NCBI GenBank assembly: GCA_905250115.1
Contig: CAJNOI010000339.1
Location: 1-64,000 of the forward strand
Origin: Adineta steineri
Lineage: Eukaryota > Rotifera > Eurotatoria > Adinetida > Adinetidae
Length of the DNA: 64,000 nucleotides
Direction: 5' to 3'
Below, piece by piece: positions 44,539 to 60,200 of this stretch (position 1 is its first letter; each line of letters opens with the position of its first letter). The position numbers were made by a program, and so were the translations under genes. Under the pieces are notes generated by a model that did no database searches, had not been told where the DNA came from, and worked only from the letters and a program-made list of their open reading frames with translations.

Positions 44539-45209
44539 ATAATGGTTATAATAGGACAAGTCCCATGAATTAATGTATTATTTTTTTGTACAATTGATAT
44601 ATGCTATTTTCTCTTTTTTTTGTTATCTTATTATTCATCTTTATGTATACATTTCTTGCTGTTAATTTTCGGGCAGCAGAATGTTTCCATATCTTGGTAA
44701 TATTATAGATTAATAAATATTAGATTATGTGTACAAAATGACGATGTTGAGGTTGTTTTATGATGTACTCGTTGAAGAAAGGCTGATAATTCGTTTGTTG
44801 TACGTCGGAATGATCATTTGGAAAATTGTTCAAATAAAAATGAAAATAAATATATACGTGTTATCTCGTAAAACTGATAGAAGAATATTGTGAATGTGAT
44901 TATATAATAACATACAACACATCTTTTTTTGACAATGTTCTGAAAAATTTTCAAAGAAAAACTATTAAAGAGTGAATATTATGTTGTACTTCGATTTATT
45001 ACCATGTATACTCTTAAGGAAAAGTACAATATTATACACTGAATTCACATATACCGTTAAAAATAGTTAATGATCAGTACCAACAAAAATCCATAATAAA
45101 AATCGTGTTTTTGCGACACTTCTTGCATTAAGCATCATATTAATAATCTATCTTATAAATTAATTTTCAAGAAAAAGGCGCTATTATATCATTTGCATTG
45201 TTTATAACA
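44539..45209. other. Intergenic region upstream of dynein
   Basis: AT-rich. It must hold the dynein promoter, but no distinct motif was identified. Confidence 0.45.
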
Positions 45210-48200
45210 ATGAGTGAAATTATCAATGAACGTGGTTCCCTTTCAAGTGATATTGGTGAAATAGAGATTTCTACGGATGATACAGAATTTGAAGATCAAC
45301 GATTCCGGTTTTTTCTATCATATCTAAATATAGTTTATGGTACAACACCAACAGTATTTAAAACAGGTGTTTTTATTTTTACTCGAAAATTTTAAATAAT
45401 AAGATTTATTTCTAGCAATTCTTAACAATGAAATAAATCGTAAATTAATTGAATCATTTCTTGATAAATCTGATCGTAATATAATACTTATTTTTGAAAA
45501 TTCTGATTCATTAAATATTCTAACTGAATTTCCAATTGAAATTAAATCGAAAATAATTTGTTTTATTAAACGAAATGAAATGATTATTGAAAATGATATT
45601 CCATTAAAAAAACAAATTGCTATTGCAGAATTTACACATTCATCTATGACACAACTACATTTATTTATATCTGAAGTAGATTGAATTAATAAAAACAAAA
45701 AAGGAATTAAATATTTTTATAGATTTTATGGCCTATATTACAACAACGAAAAATAATATCTGATTGGCCTGATATTGTCATTCGAAATTGTATACAAAAT
45801 GTATCGGAATTAACTAATTTATTAACAATAGTAAACGGAATACTTCGAGGACGAACTATCTTATCAATACCTCATGAAATTGAATTTTTATCAAGATCTG
45901 ATTATCTTCGTGTACTTAGTCAGTAAGAAGAAATTTTTAATCTCGATAGTCATTATAAAATAAGTCGAAGAGATGTTTATTTTAAAGTTAAAAATTGAGT
46001 CTATACTTCAAATAATACGAAATAGAACTATGATGAAGTCTATTATCAACGTTTTCGTTCATAATTTTATGATAATAGCTCTCGTCAATCTACGGTACAC
46101 TTGAGAGAAAAGATGACTGATTTATTTGTAATTTTTTTGACTTCATTCATTAATCAAATAATTTATTTTATATTAGAAATAAAACATTTGATAATCGAAA
46201 AATTCGTTTATTAGAAAATCTTATAATGACATGGAAAAATCAAATTCAAACAGCAATTAATTATAATTCAGATCCACCAAAAAATCAATATAATCTATTA
46301 CCTAATATTGAAATTGACTTTTGGATTGCAAGAGCAGAAAATTTACAAGGAATTCAAACGCAAGTATGTAAAAAATTAAGAAAAAAAAATGATTAATAAT
46401 AAAAACAAATTGAATAGATGCATTCATCAATAATTCGACGTCTTGTTGAAATTCTTGAAAATTCTGGATCGAATTATTTCTCTGCATTTCGTACAATATT
46501 TCGTGATGTTATTCAAGCATTAGCGGAAGCACAAAATATTGCTTTATATTTAAAATCACTTGTATCCATATTTGAATTAATTGAAAAAGTTCAAAATATT
46601 GAATCATTATCATTATATTTTGATCGATTATTTCATACAATAGCTTTAGTATGGGCTAATTCAGTTTATTATACAAATATAAATCGATTTATTGGATTTT
46701 TACAACAATGGACTAATTTGATCATTATAAAAGTAAAAGAATCTTATAATAGATTAAAATAATTGATTTTATAGATACGTGATTTACTTCAACCGAATGA
46801 TTTATTCGTTGAAACAGATTTTGATGAACCTATTCAACTGATTAATTTAGCACTTGAAACATGTGTATTATATAAAAAAACTTATCAACATTATAAAGTA
46901 TTATTACCAACGTATTTTAATGATCGTCAGGTACGAGTTTATCTAAATATTGAACTAAGTCTCATTATTTTATTAGATTCGTTATTGGGAAATTCCAGAA
47001 TCAAAAATTTTCGAACGATGTGATCATTTTGTTGATCGTATTAAAATGCTAAAAGCAAGTATATTAAAATAGCTAATAGATCTTTCATGTGTAGCATTTT
47101 TCATACTTAATTCAAAAGTCTTTTCCTCTCTATTCGTAGAAAGATAAGCTATATGAAAAATAAATATGCTTGATGAATAACGGTATCACGAAAGGTGCAC
47201 CCGAGATAGTTGCTTCCGCGACACCATCTTGAGGGTGTGGGTGGGTGACTGTAGGTAAGGGTGTGGTATGAGTATATTAACCATAATAAACCCACCCACA
47301 CCCATATTCACACTTACATCTACATTCTCACCTTCAAGATCGCTTTTGAGACTTAGCATAGGAAAAACAAAGTTTATAAGAAATTGAAATTATAATCACT
47401 AGCTAGTAATGTTTTTACTGATTCTCCTAGTATGCCTTTACTGAAGTAGTTAAATATGATAATAAACTAATGTAATATGTTAGATGGGATATCGAAAATT
47501 AAATTTGATTGTTTTTAGGATATAATATCAACTGTACAAGAATGTTCTATATATGAATTAATTGAATTAGGTGGTATTGATGCAGATGAATTACAAACTA
47601 TTTTACAAAGAGTTCATGGAGATATTAAATCAGCTTATGCTGTATTTCGTGGTAAAATAGAAATGTAAAACGTTTTTCTTGAATAATAACATTTCATATA
47701 GGTTTGTCTGATGATATTACAAATGATTCTAATCTTGAATTTCCTAATGCTTATAAGACATTTTGTAAAATTGTCTTAACTAGTGATGAACGTATTGCAA
47801 ATATTTTACGTCGTTATTTTCAACCATGTAATAGTGATATTAAAACAACTAATATTGATAATATATATCGAGTTTGTTTAAGAATTTTGATTAGTATAAA
47901 TAAATTAAATTTAGTTACTTCGTATTTTTGGATCAACTCTAAAAAGAAATCGTCTTAAAATTGTTATTAATGAATATACACCTACTCTTTTGAATATAAT
48001 TGAAAATATATTAAATGAAAATCAAATACTATTTGATGAATATACAAAAGATTCACATTCAGCATGGTTATTATCAATGCCAAAATTAATTTCTGATTAT
48101 ACATTTATTGAACAATTGCGTCAACGTATTAAAAATCAAATAGAACCTTTAAAAACAATTGATATTAAGTAAAAAACGTTCTTCTTCTTTTTATTTGCTT

Positions 48201-51200
48201 ATTATTTTAATAAAATAATTTCAGTATTAAAGATAATGATATTTATAAACGACTATTAGAACAAGAAAAGAATTTCCAAAAAAAATTAGATGATTTCATT
48301 GAAAATACAAACAAACAATGGCATGATTCATTTATCAAAGAAAATCTTCTTCATCTAAATGAACCACTTCTTCAAAAAGAAGATAAATATTATATTGTTA
48401 ATATTCAACCACAAGTAATTGTGAAAATCTATGCTTTATAAAATTTATTTTTCTTATAGCTTGTTACAGCTTTACAAGAAGTCATGCGTCTTTATCAAAT
48501 ACCATATTTTATACATTCATCAGACACTGAAGAATTCTATCAACATATAGATCGATTTCAACAACAGTCTATTAATCTTGGTAAAATTTTAATTTTAATA
48601 AAATTAATAAATGATTTTGTATCTTAAGATTATATTACAAAATCATACCGACATATCTTTGATAGTATTCTTATTATTGAATATCCATTAATTCGTGATG
48701 AATTAACTATAATTGAAAATGATTTAGAAAAAGCGAGTACAATAATGACATTAGATATTAATACAGGTATGTTTTGATAAAATTAATTTATATCAATTAA
48801 TTTTCTTAAGATTCTACTGAGTTTATTCGTCATCTTCGAATAAGAATAAGTGATTTTGAAGAACGCTTATTTAAAAGTAAATCAAATTTGGATGATATGC
48901 AAAAATTACTCAAACGTTTTATTAAATCTGCATTATATTCTCGCGGTGAAATTCGACAAGATCCATTACTTATAGTTTATGAAAAAGAAGATAAAGTATT
49001 TAAAAGAAATAATGAATTAACAGATGTTGGTTTACGTTTACAAGATATTCTTAAAGTAAGATAAATACGGTATCACGAAAGGTGCTTCCGCGACACTTGC
49101 TCCTCGAATCTTTGAGGGTGGGTGTGGGTTGGTGTGAGTGTGGGTGAGCAAGTGGAGGAGGGTATGGGTGAGCGGCTGTGGCTGAGCGTCGGTGAGCGAG
49201 TGGAGGAGGGTATGGGTGAGGGTGCAGTATGAGTATATTAACCATAACAGACCCACACCTTCACACGCGCCCACACTAATATTCACACTCACATCTACAT
49301 CCGCACCCTCACCCTTAAGATCGACAGTTAATATTGGAGAGCAAATATCACAGGAGAGCAAATGTCGCTAGAGCTAATGTCCGGGAAGCAAGTGTCGCGG
49401 GAGCAAATGTCTGGGGCACTTTTCATGGATTCGATAGATACATTTAGTTAAAATCAAGAAAAAAAGGGATTTTAAATCTTCCCTATTGGCGAAGTTCCGA
49501 TAACCATTTGAAAGCGTTTTCTATTTGATTAAATTGTAATAATTTTAGCAAAACAAATGGTTATTAAAAGCTGATGCTGATTCTGATATGTGGAAATCTT
49601 ATGTTGATTATGTTGATGAAATGATTATTGAATCACTTTATGAAATAATTGAATATAATCTTAATTATCTTCTTGAAGAATCTGATCCTACACTTAATAA
49701 ACGTCCATTATTTGAAGTTCAACTTATATTAGATGTAAAGAAGATTTTTATTTTTATTTTTTTTTAAATTCTTTTTTTTAAGGATCTTGATTTACGTTTT
49801 AATCCAACACTTGAATATGGTAGTACAAATGGTCTTTATGATATAGTTGATACATTAATAGGTAATATCTTTCGACAAGCTGCTATGCTTCCTCGTCTTG
49901 CTGAACATTCTGGACAAAAACATTATCAAGTAATGCAAAGAATATTTTTATAAACATATGAGAAATTTTTTTTCATAGAATGATTTAGAAGAAATGAAAA
50001 ACTTAAATGATAAACGATTAAAAATTATGGAACGATTACGTGATACAATGAAAGAAGCTAATGATTGGAAAGATGAAGTAGAAGAAAATTCATATTTATG
50101 GCTTGATGATAGAAAAGAACATATGAGACAATTTCTTCTTTATGGTCGTTTACTTGAAGGTAATTTTGATTTACTTTTTTTATTTCGAAATAAAATTTAA
50201 AATTTACAAGATTATGAATTAGAGAATGTTGAACAAATTAAAGAAAATCCACCAAATTTAATTCAATTTCAAAATGAAATCGATTTATTTCAATCAATTT
50301 ATAACGATATTGATAACTGGAATCAAACCTTTCTTTTCAATAGTTGGTTAAGAGTTGATGCTCGACCTATTAAACGACAATTACTTATACTTGTTACTAA
50401 ATGGATTAATCTGTATGATTATTTCTTTTGTCTTTTTTTCTTTCATTAAAATTTCATATATAGATATAAAAATTATTTAATTGATCATATAACTATTTCA
50501 TTAAATGAATTACAATTATTTATTAAACATGCAACAGATATGCTTCAACATCCAGTTAATTCCGATAATTTAAAAGAATTAATTGATATGATGACATTTC
50601 TAAGTCAAGTACGTGCTCGACAAGAATATACAGATGATATGGCTGAACCAATTAAAGATATAATTGAATTACTTAAATCTTATGCATATGAAGTACCACA
50701 ATCTATCTATGCTATGTTAGATGAATTACCAGAACAATGGATTATTATTAAAAAAATGGCAACACAAATGAAACAACAAATTGCACCATTACAAGCAAAT
50801 CAAGTTACTAATATTCGTAATCAAATTATTGATATGGAAAAAAAACAACAAGAATTAAGAGATAGATTTTCAAAAGATGCACCATTTAAATATAATACAA
50901 AAGAACCTTATGTGGGTAAGAATTGCAAAGGAGATATTTTGACGAGAACTAGATATTTGTGAAACGCTCTCAGTTTGAAAAACATCGATTGTAGACGGAT
51001 GAGTGTGAATGTCGGTATAGAAAGAATCCACACCAAGGAGGCAACAGCTGATTATTTGATTAGATATGATTAGTAATGATGAGTGGATGTGGGTGCGATT
51101 ATTCTTTTTATTCACAGACCCATCCGGTCTCTTAATAATGATTAGCGGTTACCTAATCAGCTGTTTTCCCCTTGATCCACATTCACCCTTAAGATGTTTA

Positions 51201-54200
51201 CATTTAAATATTTTCTTATATGAATAATGAATTCTAGAACTTAATTATTGGGCAACACAATTACGTCAATTTGATCAAGAAGTTCAACAATTAACTGATC
51301 TTGCTCGAATATTTGATATTAATGTTCCTGAATATAAAATGTAATTAATCATCTAATTTTCTGATACATAAAATATTCCTTTATTAAAACTAATACTGAA
51401 GAATTAGAGATAGATATTTTCGCCCACTATCTTTGTGATTCTAACAGTTATTTTTTTTTGATCTAGTGTACAGTTATGTCGTAAAGAAATGCGACCATTG
51501 AAACAATTATGGGATTTGATTTATTTAATTCGTTCACGTATTGATAAATGGACAAAAACTCCATGGAAACAAGTGAATATTGAATTAATTGATCAAGAAT
51601 TACGACGAACGTATTTAAATAAAGAATTACGTTTACTTGGTAAAGAATGTAATCAATGGAATGCATATCATGAAATTGAAAAAGATGTTAAAAATCTTCT
51701 TGCATCATTACGTTCAGTAGGAGAATTACGTAATAATGCTATAAGATTACGACATTGGGAAGAATTAATGAAAGAAACAGGAGTTGAAATTGATATGACT
51801 GATGAAACAAGTCTGGAAGATTTACTTGGTCTTAATTTACATAAATATGAAGATGAGGTCTTTTTTTTATAAATTCAAATATTTTGTCTGAAAATTTAAA
51901 TCTTTAGGTAAAAATTATTGTTGATAAAGCAACTAAAGAACAGGGAATGGAAAAAATTTTAACTGATCTTGAAAATACTTGGTAAAATTCATTTTTTTCG
52001 TTTTTGTCATAAAATAAATACATATATATTAAGGTCAAATATGAATTTTCAAATTGAAAAACATCCACGTACAAATGTAACACTTGTCTCAATAGATGAT
52101 GATATTATTGCTGCATTAGATGAACATCAAACACAATTACAAACATTACTTTCATCAAAATTTATATCACATTTTATTGATAATGTTATTACATGGAAAA
52201 GTAAAATGTCTACAGCTGATATGGTTTTACAATTATTAACAGATGTACAACGTAATTGGTCAAATTTAGAAGCAATTTTCATTGGTACTGATGATATTAG
52301 AATACAATTACCACAAGAAACAACAGCTTTCGATAGAATTGATAAAGAATTTAAAGTTAGTTTTTAATATCAACTTTGATCTCATTCAAATATCTATGTA
52401 TGAACTATATATTTATAGATAATATCAAAAGAAAATGAAGCTGATTTAAATTTTATTCGTTGTACTAATCGTCCGGGTTTATATGAACAATTGGAGAAAA
52501 TGAAAGATAATTTACAATTATGTCAAAAAGCATTGGAAGATTATTTAGGTATATTATTATTATATTTTATTTATTATTTCAATTTTTGTTTTTAAATAGA
52601 AATTAAACGACTTGCATTTCCAAGGTAGATTGAAAATTATTATAAATTGATATATATTATTCATTTCAGATTTTTCTTTGTATCTGGTTCGGAATTACTT
52701 GAATTTTTATCAAATGGAAATGAACCTGAAAAAGTTATGCGATTACTGAAGAAAGTATTTGATAGTTTAAATAAATTAGATTTATATGATGATTCAAATG
52801 GAAATAAACTTAAAATGGCTTATGCTAGTAAAGCTTTGATAGTATCAATAATTTTTTTTCGCAAAATAATTGTAGTGTATTCGGATGATGGTGAACGAGT
52901 GAAATTTTTTACTGATTGTAATCTTGAAGGTGCTGTGGAAATCTGGTTATCACGTTTATTAGATTTTCATTGTGAAACAATTAGAAATTGGTTAAGAGTT
53001 GCTGTTACTGCATATGAAGTATGTTATCTAATTATGAGAAATTGTAAAAGTTCGTATCCACAAAAAAATGGGTCTTGATACCTACACCCTCATAACGAAT
53101 AAAAATGCTTTATTCTCTTTCTCGTAGAGAAGAGTCCAGTAAACATAAATTGTCTGATTGCTTTCTTGTGTGTCCGCAAGGTCAAAAAAACATCGAAAGC
53201 CGATTTTTCACGGTTTTCAGTTGTTTTTCCAGTAAATGTGAAGAAAATGTATTTCTACGAGAAAGAGTTAATCGAGCGCTCGGACGAGCGTTACTTGTCT
53301 AATAATACAATTTCATATAGGATAAATCTCGTGAAGAATGGATATTTGATTATCCAGCTCAAGTTATTCTTACTGCAAGTCAAATATGGTTAGTAGTTAA
53401 AATTAATTTAATGAATTGTCTTTTGAGAAAAATTAATGATTAGGTGGACAACAGATGTCAATGGAACGTTTACTCGTATTGAAGAAGGTTTTTCAAATGC
53501 ATTACGTGAATATAATAAAAAACAAATATTACAATTGAATACACTTATTAATTTATTATTGAGTTATTTAAATGATCAAGATCGTGAAAAAATAACTACA
53601 CTTTGTCTAATTGATCTTCATGCACGTGATGTTGTTTCAAAAATGCTTAATCTTAAAGTAAAATTATAGAGAAAAAATTCATTTAGAATAAAAATATTTA
53701 TTTAGATTGAAAATAGTAATGATTTTACTTGGCAATCACAATTAAGACATAGATGGGATTCAAAAGATAATAACTGTTATGCAAATATATGTGATGCTAG
53801 ATTTAAATATCAATATGAGTGAATTTATATTTTTTTTCAATGGAAATATTAGTCTACAATCTATTATAATATTTAGATATTTAGGTAATAAAAGTCGATT
53901 GGTCATTACACCATTAACTGATAGGTAATATAATATTCAGAAACTGTTTAATCCATGCACATGATTCAACAGAATTATTGAAAAACAAATATTACGTGAA
54001 ATGAATGACTCAGTTCGAATCCGTCCTATTGCATTCTCTTACTTTTTTTCCTATTGATAAAATCATTCTTTTTTTTATTTCGAATACACTTCGAAAGAAA
54101 CAAAATAAGATAACAATCAATCATTCCTGTCGTCAGCATGGCCGAGTGGTCTAAGGCGCCAGACTCAAGCGTAATGCTTCCTCAGTGAGGTCGAGTGTTC

Positions 54201-57200
54201 TGGTCAGCGTATGCTGGCGTGGGTTCGACTCCCACTGCTGACATCTTTTTTTTTAGTGTTCATTTCATTTAATAAATCGTATTTTGTATCTATAGATGCT
54301 ATATAACATTAACACAATCATTACATTTATTTGTTGGTGGAGCTCCTGCTGGTTTGCAGAATAATTCATAATAAAACTATTTATAATATATTTTTGTTTT
54401 ATTTTAGGTCCAGCTGGAACTGGTAAAACTGAAACTACAAAAGGTTAAAACAATCATTGTTTAATCAGAATAATTGAAATAAAAAGTTAATTTCCGATTA
54501 GATCTCGGTCGTTCATTAGGTGTATGTGTATTTGTTACAAATTGTTCGGAACAAATTGATTACAAATCGATTGGTAATACTTTTAAAGGATTAGCAATGA
54601 GGTATAAATACATTATGTTATAATTTTTTTTGTAACAATTAAATATTTATTCTAGTGGTTGTTGGGGATGTTTTGATGAGTAAAATTTAATAGTTAATTT
54701 TTCTTCATATTTAATTTTGTTTACTAAATTAGATTTAATCGAATATCAATCGCAGTTTTATCTGTTGTTGCTGTTCAAGTGAAACTTATATTTGTAAGAA
54801 ATATATATATATGTCATTGATTAATTTATTATTATTTTTTGTCAAAAGGATGCATTAAGAGCTAAACGTAAAATATTTAATTTTATGAACACGGAAATTA
54901 AACTTCATCCATCTGTTGGAATATTTATTACAATGAATCCTGGCTATGCTGGTCGAACTGAGCTACCCGAAAATTTAAAAGCTTTATTTCGGTAAAAATT
55001 TTAATAAGATAAAAATCTTTTTTTTTTGGAATTTAATAATTAGGCCATGTGCAATGGTTGTACCAGATTTTGAATTAATTGGTTTGTTTTATGAAAATAT
55101 ATTTGTTAATAAAAATTCTCTTTTTATATAGCTGAATTAAATCTTGTATCAGCCGGATTTACAGATGCTCGTTTATTAAGTCGAAAATTTGTTACATTAT
55201 ATACATTATGTCGAGATTTATTATCAAAACAAGTTTGTCTATTCTAAGATAATATTAATTTTGATTCTAAAAATTAATTAAAGGAACATTATGATTGGGG
55301 GTTACGTGCAATTAAATCAGTACTTGTTGTCGCTGGAACATTAAGACGTGCTGATCCAGAAATGAGTGAAGATAAAGTACTGATGAGAGCATTACGAGAT
55401 TTTAATATACCAAAAATAACTGTCGAAGATATGCCTGTTTTTCTTAATCTTATTGGTGATTTATTTCCAGCATTGGATGTTGAAAGAAAAAGGTATAAAA
55501 TATTTCATCACTTATTAAGTTAATAATCTTGACAATAATTAATTTAAATAAGAAATCAAGATTTTGAAAATAATGTTCGAGAAGCTGCTATTGATCTTCG
55601 TTTACAAGCTGAAGAAGCAAGTCCAACAGCACAAAATAATTTTGTACTTAAAATAATTCAATTAAAAGAAATTTTTGATGTACGACATTCAGTATTTATC
55701 ATTGGAAATGCTGGCACAGGTATTATAAAAATGAGATTTTGTTTAGATAATGATGATGAAGTTTTATTTTAAGGTAAAACACAAATTTGGAAAACATTAT
55801 TTAAAACTTATCAAAATATGAAACGTCGACCACATGCTATTGATCGTAAAATGATGATAATAATTGTGAAGACAAGAAAAAGACTTTATTTTTTTTAGTG
55901 GATCCTAAAGCAGTTACTAATGATGAATTATTTGGTTATATGCATCGTCAAACACGTGAATGGAAAGATGGATTATTTTCAAATATAATGCGAGATTTAG
56001 CTAATATGACATCAGATTGTAAATTTGTTTTTTCTCATTAGAATAAATATTCTCTTTTGTTTTCGAAGCTCCGAAATGGATTGTACTTGATGGTGATATT
56101 GATCCAATGTGGATTGAATCATTGAATACAGTTATGGATGATAATAAAGTACTTACATTAGCTAGTAATGAACGTATACCATTAAATGAAACAATGCGTT
56201 TATTATTTGAAATAAGTCATTTAAAAACAGCTACACCAGCAACAGTTTCACGTGCTGGAATTTTATATGTATCAACAAATGATATTGGTTACTCACCTGT
56301 TTATGTTAGTTGGGTGGAAAAACGTGAATCATATAGTGAAAAAAATCATTTATTATTATTATTTGATAAATATATTCCACGTTGTCTTGAATTACTTAAA
56401 AGTGGACGTGTAAGAACAATTACTCCATTAGTAGATGTCTGTCATATACAAATGTTATGCAATATACTTGGTTAGTTGATATTGATTTTGAGGGTGGGTG
56501 TGGGTGTGGGTATTACATTAACCTTAATCTGATACCCACCCACACCCAAGATTCTATTCGTATCTAAGTATCTGTCCAGATCTGATGAAGTCATTTTTAT
56601 TTAAATTATAGATTGTCTATTAACACCACAAAATGTGCCTCCTGATTGTCCAAAAGAATGGTGGGAATTATATTTTGTATGGGCAACTATATGGGCTATT
56701 GGTGGTTCACTTTTTCAAGATCAAATGATTGATTATCGAATTGAATTTTCTAAATGGTTTATTCATGAATTTAAAACGATTAAATTTCCTCCTCATGGTA
56801 CTGTTTTTGATTATTCAGTTGAACCTCAATCAAAACGATTTGAACCATGGTCTAAACAGCTTGATGAAATTAATTTTGATCCTGAATTACCTGTTCAAGT
56901 AACATTTTTTAACTTGTCTTTTATTAATAATATTTTTTTTCCAGTCACAATTGATTCCTACAAGTGAAACTGTTCGTTTATCATTTTGGCTTGATGCACT
57001 GGCAAAAAAAGGTGTTTCAGTAATGTTTGTTGGTTCAGCTGGTACTGGTAAAAGTGTTATTATTACAAATCGTTTAGAAAAATATAATTTACAAAATTTT
57101 ATGATTTCAACAATTCCATTAAATTGTATAATTTACAAAAGATAACTATGCTTTTTGTTAAACTTCGACATATTTTTAGATTATACAACAAGTGAAATGT

Positions 57201-60200
57201 TACAAAATTCATTAGAAAAACCTTTAGAAAAAAAAGCTGGTCGAACATATGGAGCACCAGGAAATCGACAATTGATTTATTTTATTGGTAAATTTTCTTG
57301 ATCTGAGTTTATAACTTCATTCAATATTTCTAATCTAATAGATGATTTTAATATGCCTGAACGTGATAAATATTTTACTGTCCAAGCACACACAATTGTT
57401 CGTGAATATCTTGATTATCAACATTGGTATGATCGACAAAAATTAACACTGAAAGAAATTCGAAATTGTCAATTTATCATTGCAATGAATCAGAATGCTG
57501 GAACATTTTCTATTGATGCACGTCTTCAACGACATTTTGCAACATTTGCTGTGCCTTTTCCAAATAAAGTTCGAATTAATTTTTGAACTAAAAGAAATTA
57601 TAAAATACCAGATTCTTGTTTAGAATACACTTCATACAATTTATTCTAAAATGCTTGAAACAAAATTTTTAAATTTTAATAAAATTGATGTTAAAACACA
57701 AACAAATTTTCTCAGCCAATTTATTTCCATAGCTATACAATTTCATCAACGTGTATCCAGTATATTTTTACCAACAGCTATTAAATTTCATTATCTTTTT
57801 AATCTACGTGATTTATCAAATATTATACAAGTAATCGAATGTTTTTGTTTTTGTATAGAAAATAGATATTTAATTGATTGTATTTTAAGGGGATGTTATT
57901 TGCTTCATCAAAAGATATTTTACATCCTAATGATTTAATACGTTTATATATACATGAAGCTGAAAGAACTTATTCAGATGAACTTATTAATCAAGATGAT
58001 ATTGATTTATTTAATAAAATTTTACGAGAAACTATACGAAAAAGTTTTGAAGTATTGTTATCTATAGTATTTGTTTATTATAGAAGGAAATTTACTTTTT
58101 CATAGTTTGTAAATGATGAAACATTTGTTCGACCACTTATTTATTCACATTTTTCTGGTGGAATCGGTGATGGACAATATACAGCTGTATCATCTATGGA
58201 TAAATTACAAAAAATAATTGAAGAAGCATTAGTATCATACAATGAAACAAATCCTGAAATGAATTTAGTATTATTTCAAGATGCTCTTATACATGTTGCT
58301 CGTATTAATCGTATTCTGGAATCACCACGAGGTATATAACAATTAGAAAATCTACCAATCAATAGATATTATTTTTATGCCACAGGCAAAATATTTGATC
58401 GTTGAATAGAAGTGATTGACTTGAGAGTGAGTGCAGCATAAAGAATAATACCGTCAGTGGGTTAGATAATAACTCAGTAATATTATGCGCGACAAACGAC
58501 TACTTTCCAACTAAATATGGAGCCATTCTGTTGTTATTTTTTCTATGTTTTGGAACAACCATTTGTTCGCAATAGTCGAAACAACTCGTTAACTATCTTG
58601 AGGGTGTGGCAAGGTGGAAACCACGTACTCCGAGTACTTGCGGAGTACACAAAAATGTGGGTGTGGTTATGGATACGAGAGTGGGGTGTGGGGTGGACAA
58701 CGGAGAAATCACGTACTCCGGTACTCCGCTGTACTCTTGTACTCCGGGAGCATGTGGCAGTAGATGGGATTACGTGGTTTCCCCCTTGTGGTGTGGGTAT
58801 GCACTCGAAAAGAGTATAAGACCCACACTCACCCTATACCGCACACGATATTTATCAGTATTTTAAACTTGGGAATATTTTCACATTTATAATCTTCAGA
58901 TGTCACAATTTTTTTAATTAGGCAATGCATTATTAATTGGAGTTGGTGGTAGTGGAAAACAATCTTTAGCTCGTTTAGCAGCATTTGTTTCTTCACTTGA
59001 TATTTTTCAAATAACAATTAAATCAAATTATGGAATAAATGATTTTAAAAATGATTTAAATAATCTTTATCGTCGTGCTGGTTTAAAAGGTCTTCCATGT
59101 GTATTTCTTTTATCTGATAGTCATATTAAAGATGAACATTTTCTTGTTTATATTAATGATTATTTATCATCGGGTGAAATTTTTGGTTTATTTACTGATG
59201 ATGAAATTGAAGAAATTCTTAATTCTATACATTCAGAAGCTAAATCTCAAGGATATAATGAATCAAAAGAAACTATTTGGAAATATTTTATTGATAAAGT
59301 TCGACGAAATCTTAAAATAGTTATGTGTTTTTCACCTGTTGGAAATACATTACGTACACGTGCACGTCGTTTTCCAGCATTATTTAGTGGAACAATTATT
59401 GATTGGTTTCATTCATGGCCACGAGATGCACTTTATTCAGTTGTTGTTCGTTTTCTTGATAGTTTCAAATCAATATCAAATGAATTACGTTATTCTATCG
59501 CTAATTTCATGGCTGATACACATATTGATGTTAATCAAACATCAATACAATATTTAATAAATGAACGAAGATCTTATTATACAACACCAAAAACATTTCT
59601 TGAATTTATAAAATTTTTTCAACATATTTATGAAAATAAACAAATGAAAATCGAACTTGAAATTGTTCGTCTTCTATCTGGATTAGAAAAACTTAATTCA
59701 ATATCTGCACAAACAGCTATTTTACAAGAAGATTTAAAGATTACAACCGAGGAAGTTAATACAAAGGCGGAAAAAGCGGATATTGCATTGAAAATAGTGA
59801 CTGCAGAAGCAGAAAAAGTTGCTAAAGAAAAAGTTTGTTTTTAAAAATTGAATTAAACAATATCTGATTCTATAAAATTTAGTCATTTGCCGATGATGAA
59901 CGTCGAAAAATTGAAACAAAAAAAGCAGCTGTTGAAAAAGTACAAGCTGCTTGTGCAATAGAATTGTATATATACATTTAAACAAAATTTCGTATATATA
60001 TATGCTTAAATATAGAGCTAAAGCAGAACCTGTTCTTGAGGCAGCAAGATTAGCACTTGAGAATATTGAAAAAGGACAATTAACTGAATTAAAATCATTC
60101 GCATCACCACCAGAAACAGTTAAATTTGTTATGAATATGGTTGGTAAGTTAATATGAAATACTATTTCAAAATTATTGAAATTTACTTCTTTAGTTGTAC

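Noticed and set aside
49038-49361. Minus-strand frames rich in His, Pro and Thr at the 49-kb hairpin
   Set aside because: They are translations of the CCCACA/CCTCACC repeat and not protein coding.
53020-53393. Two overlapping 65-75 codon frames between dynein linker exons
   Set aside because: They lie mostly in an intron bounded by gtatgt and atag; only the final part (from about 53320) is a true exon ([12 protein letters not shown]).
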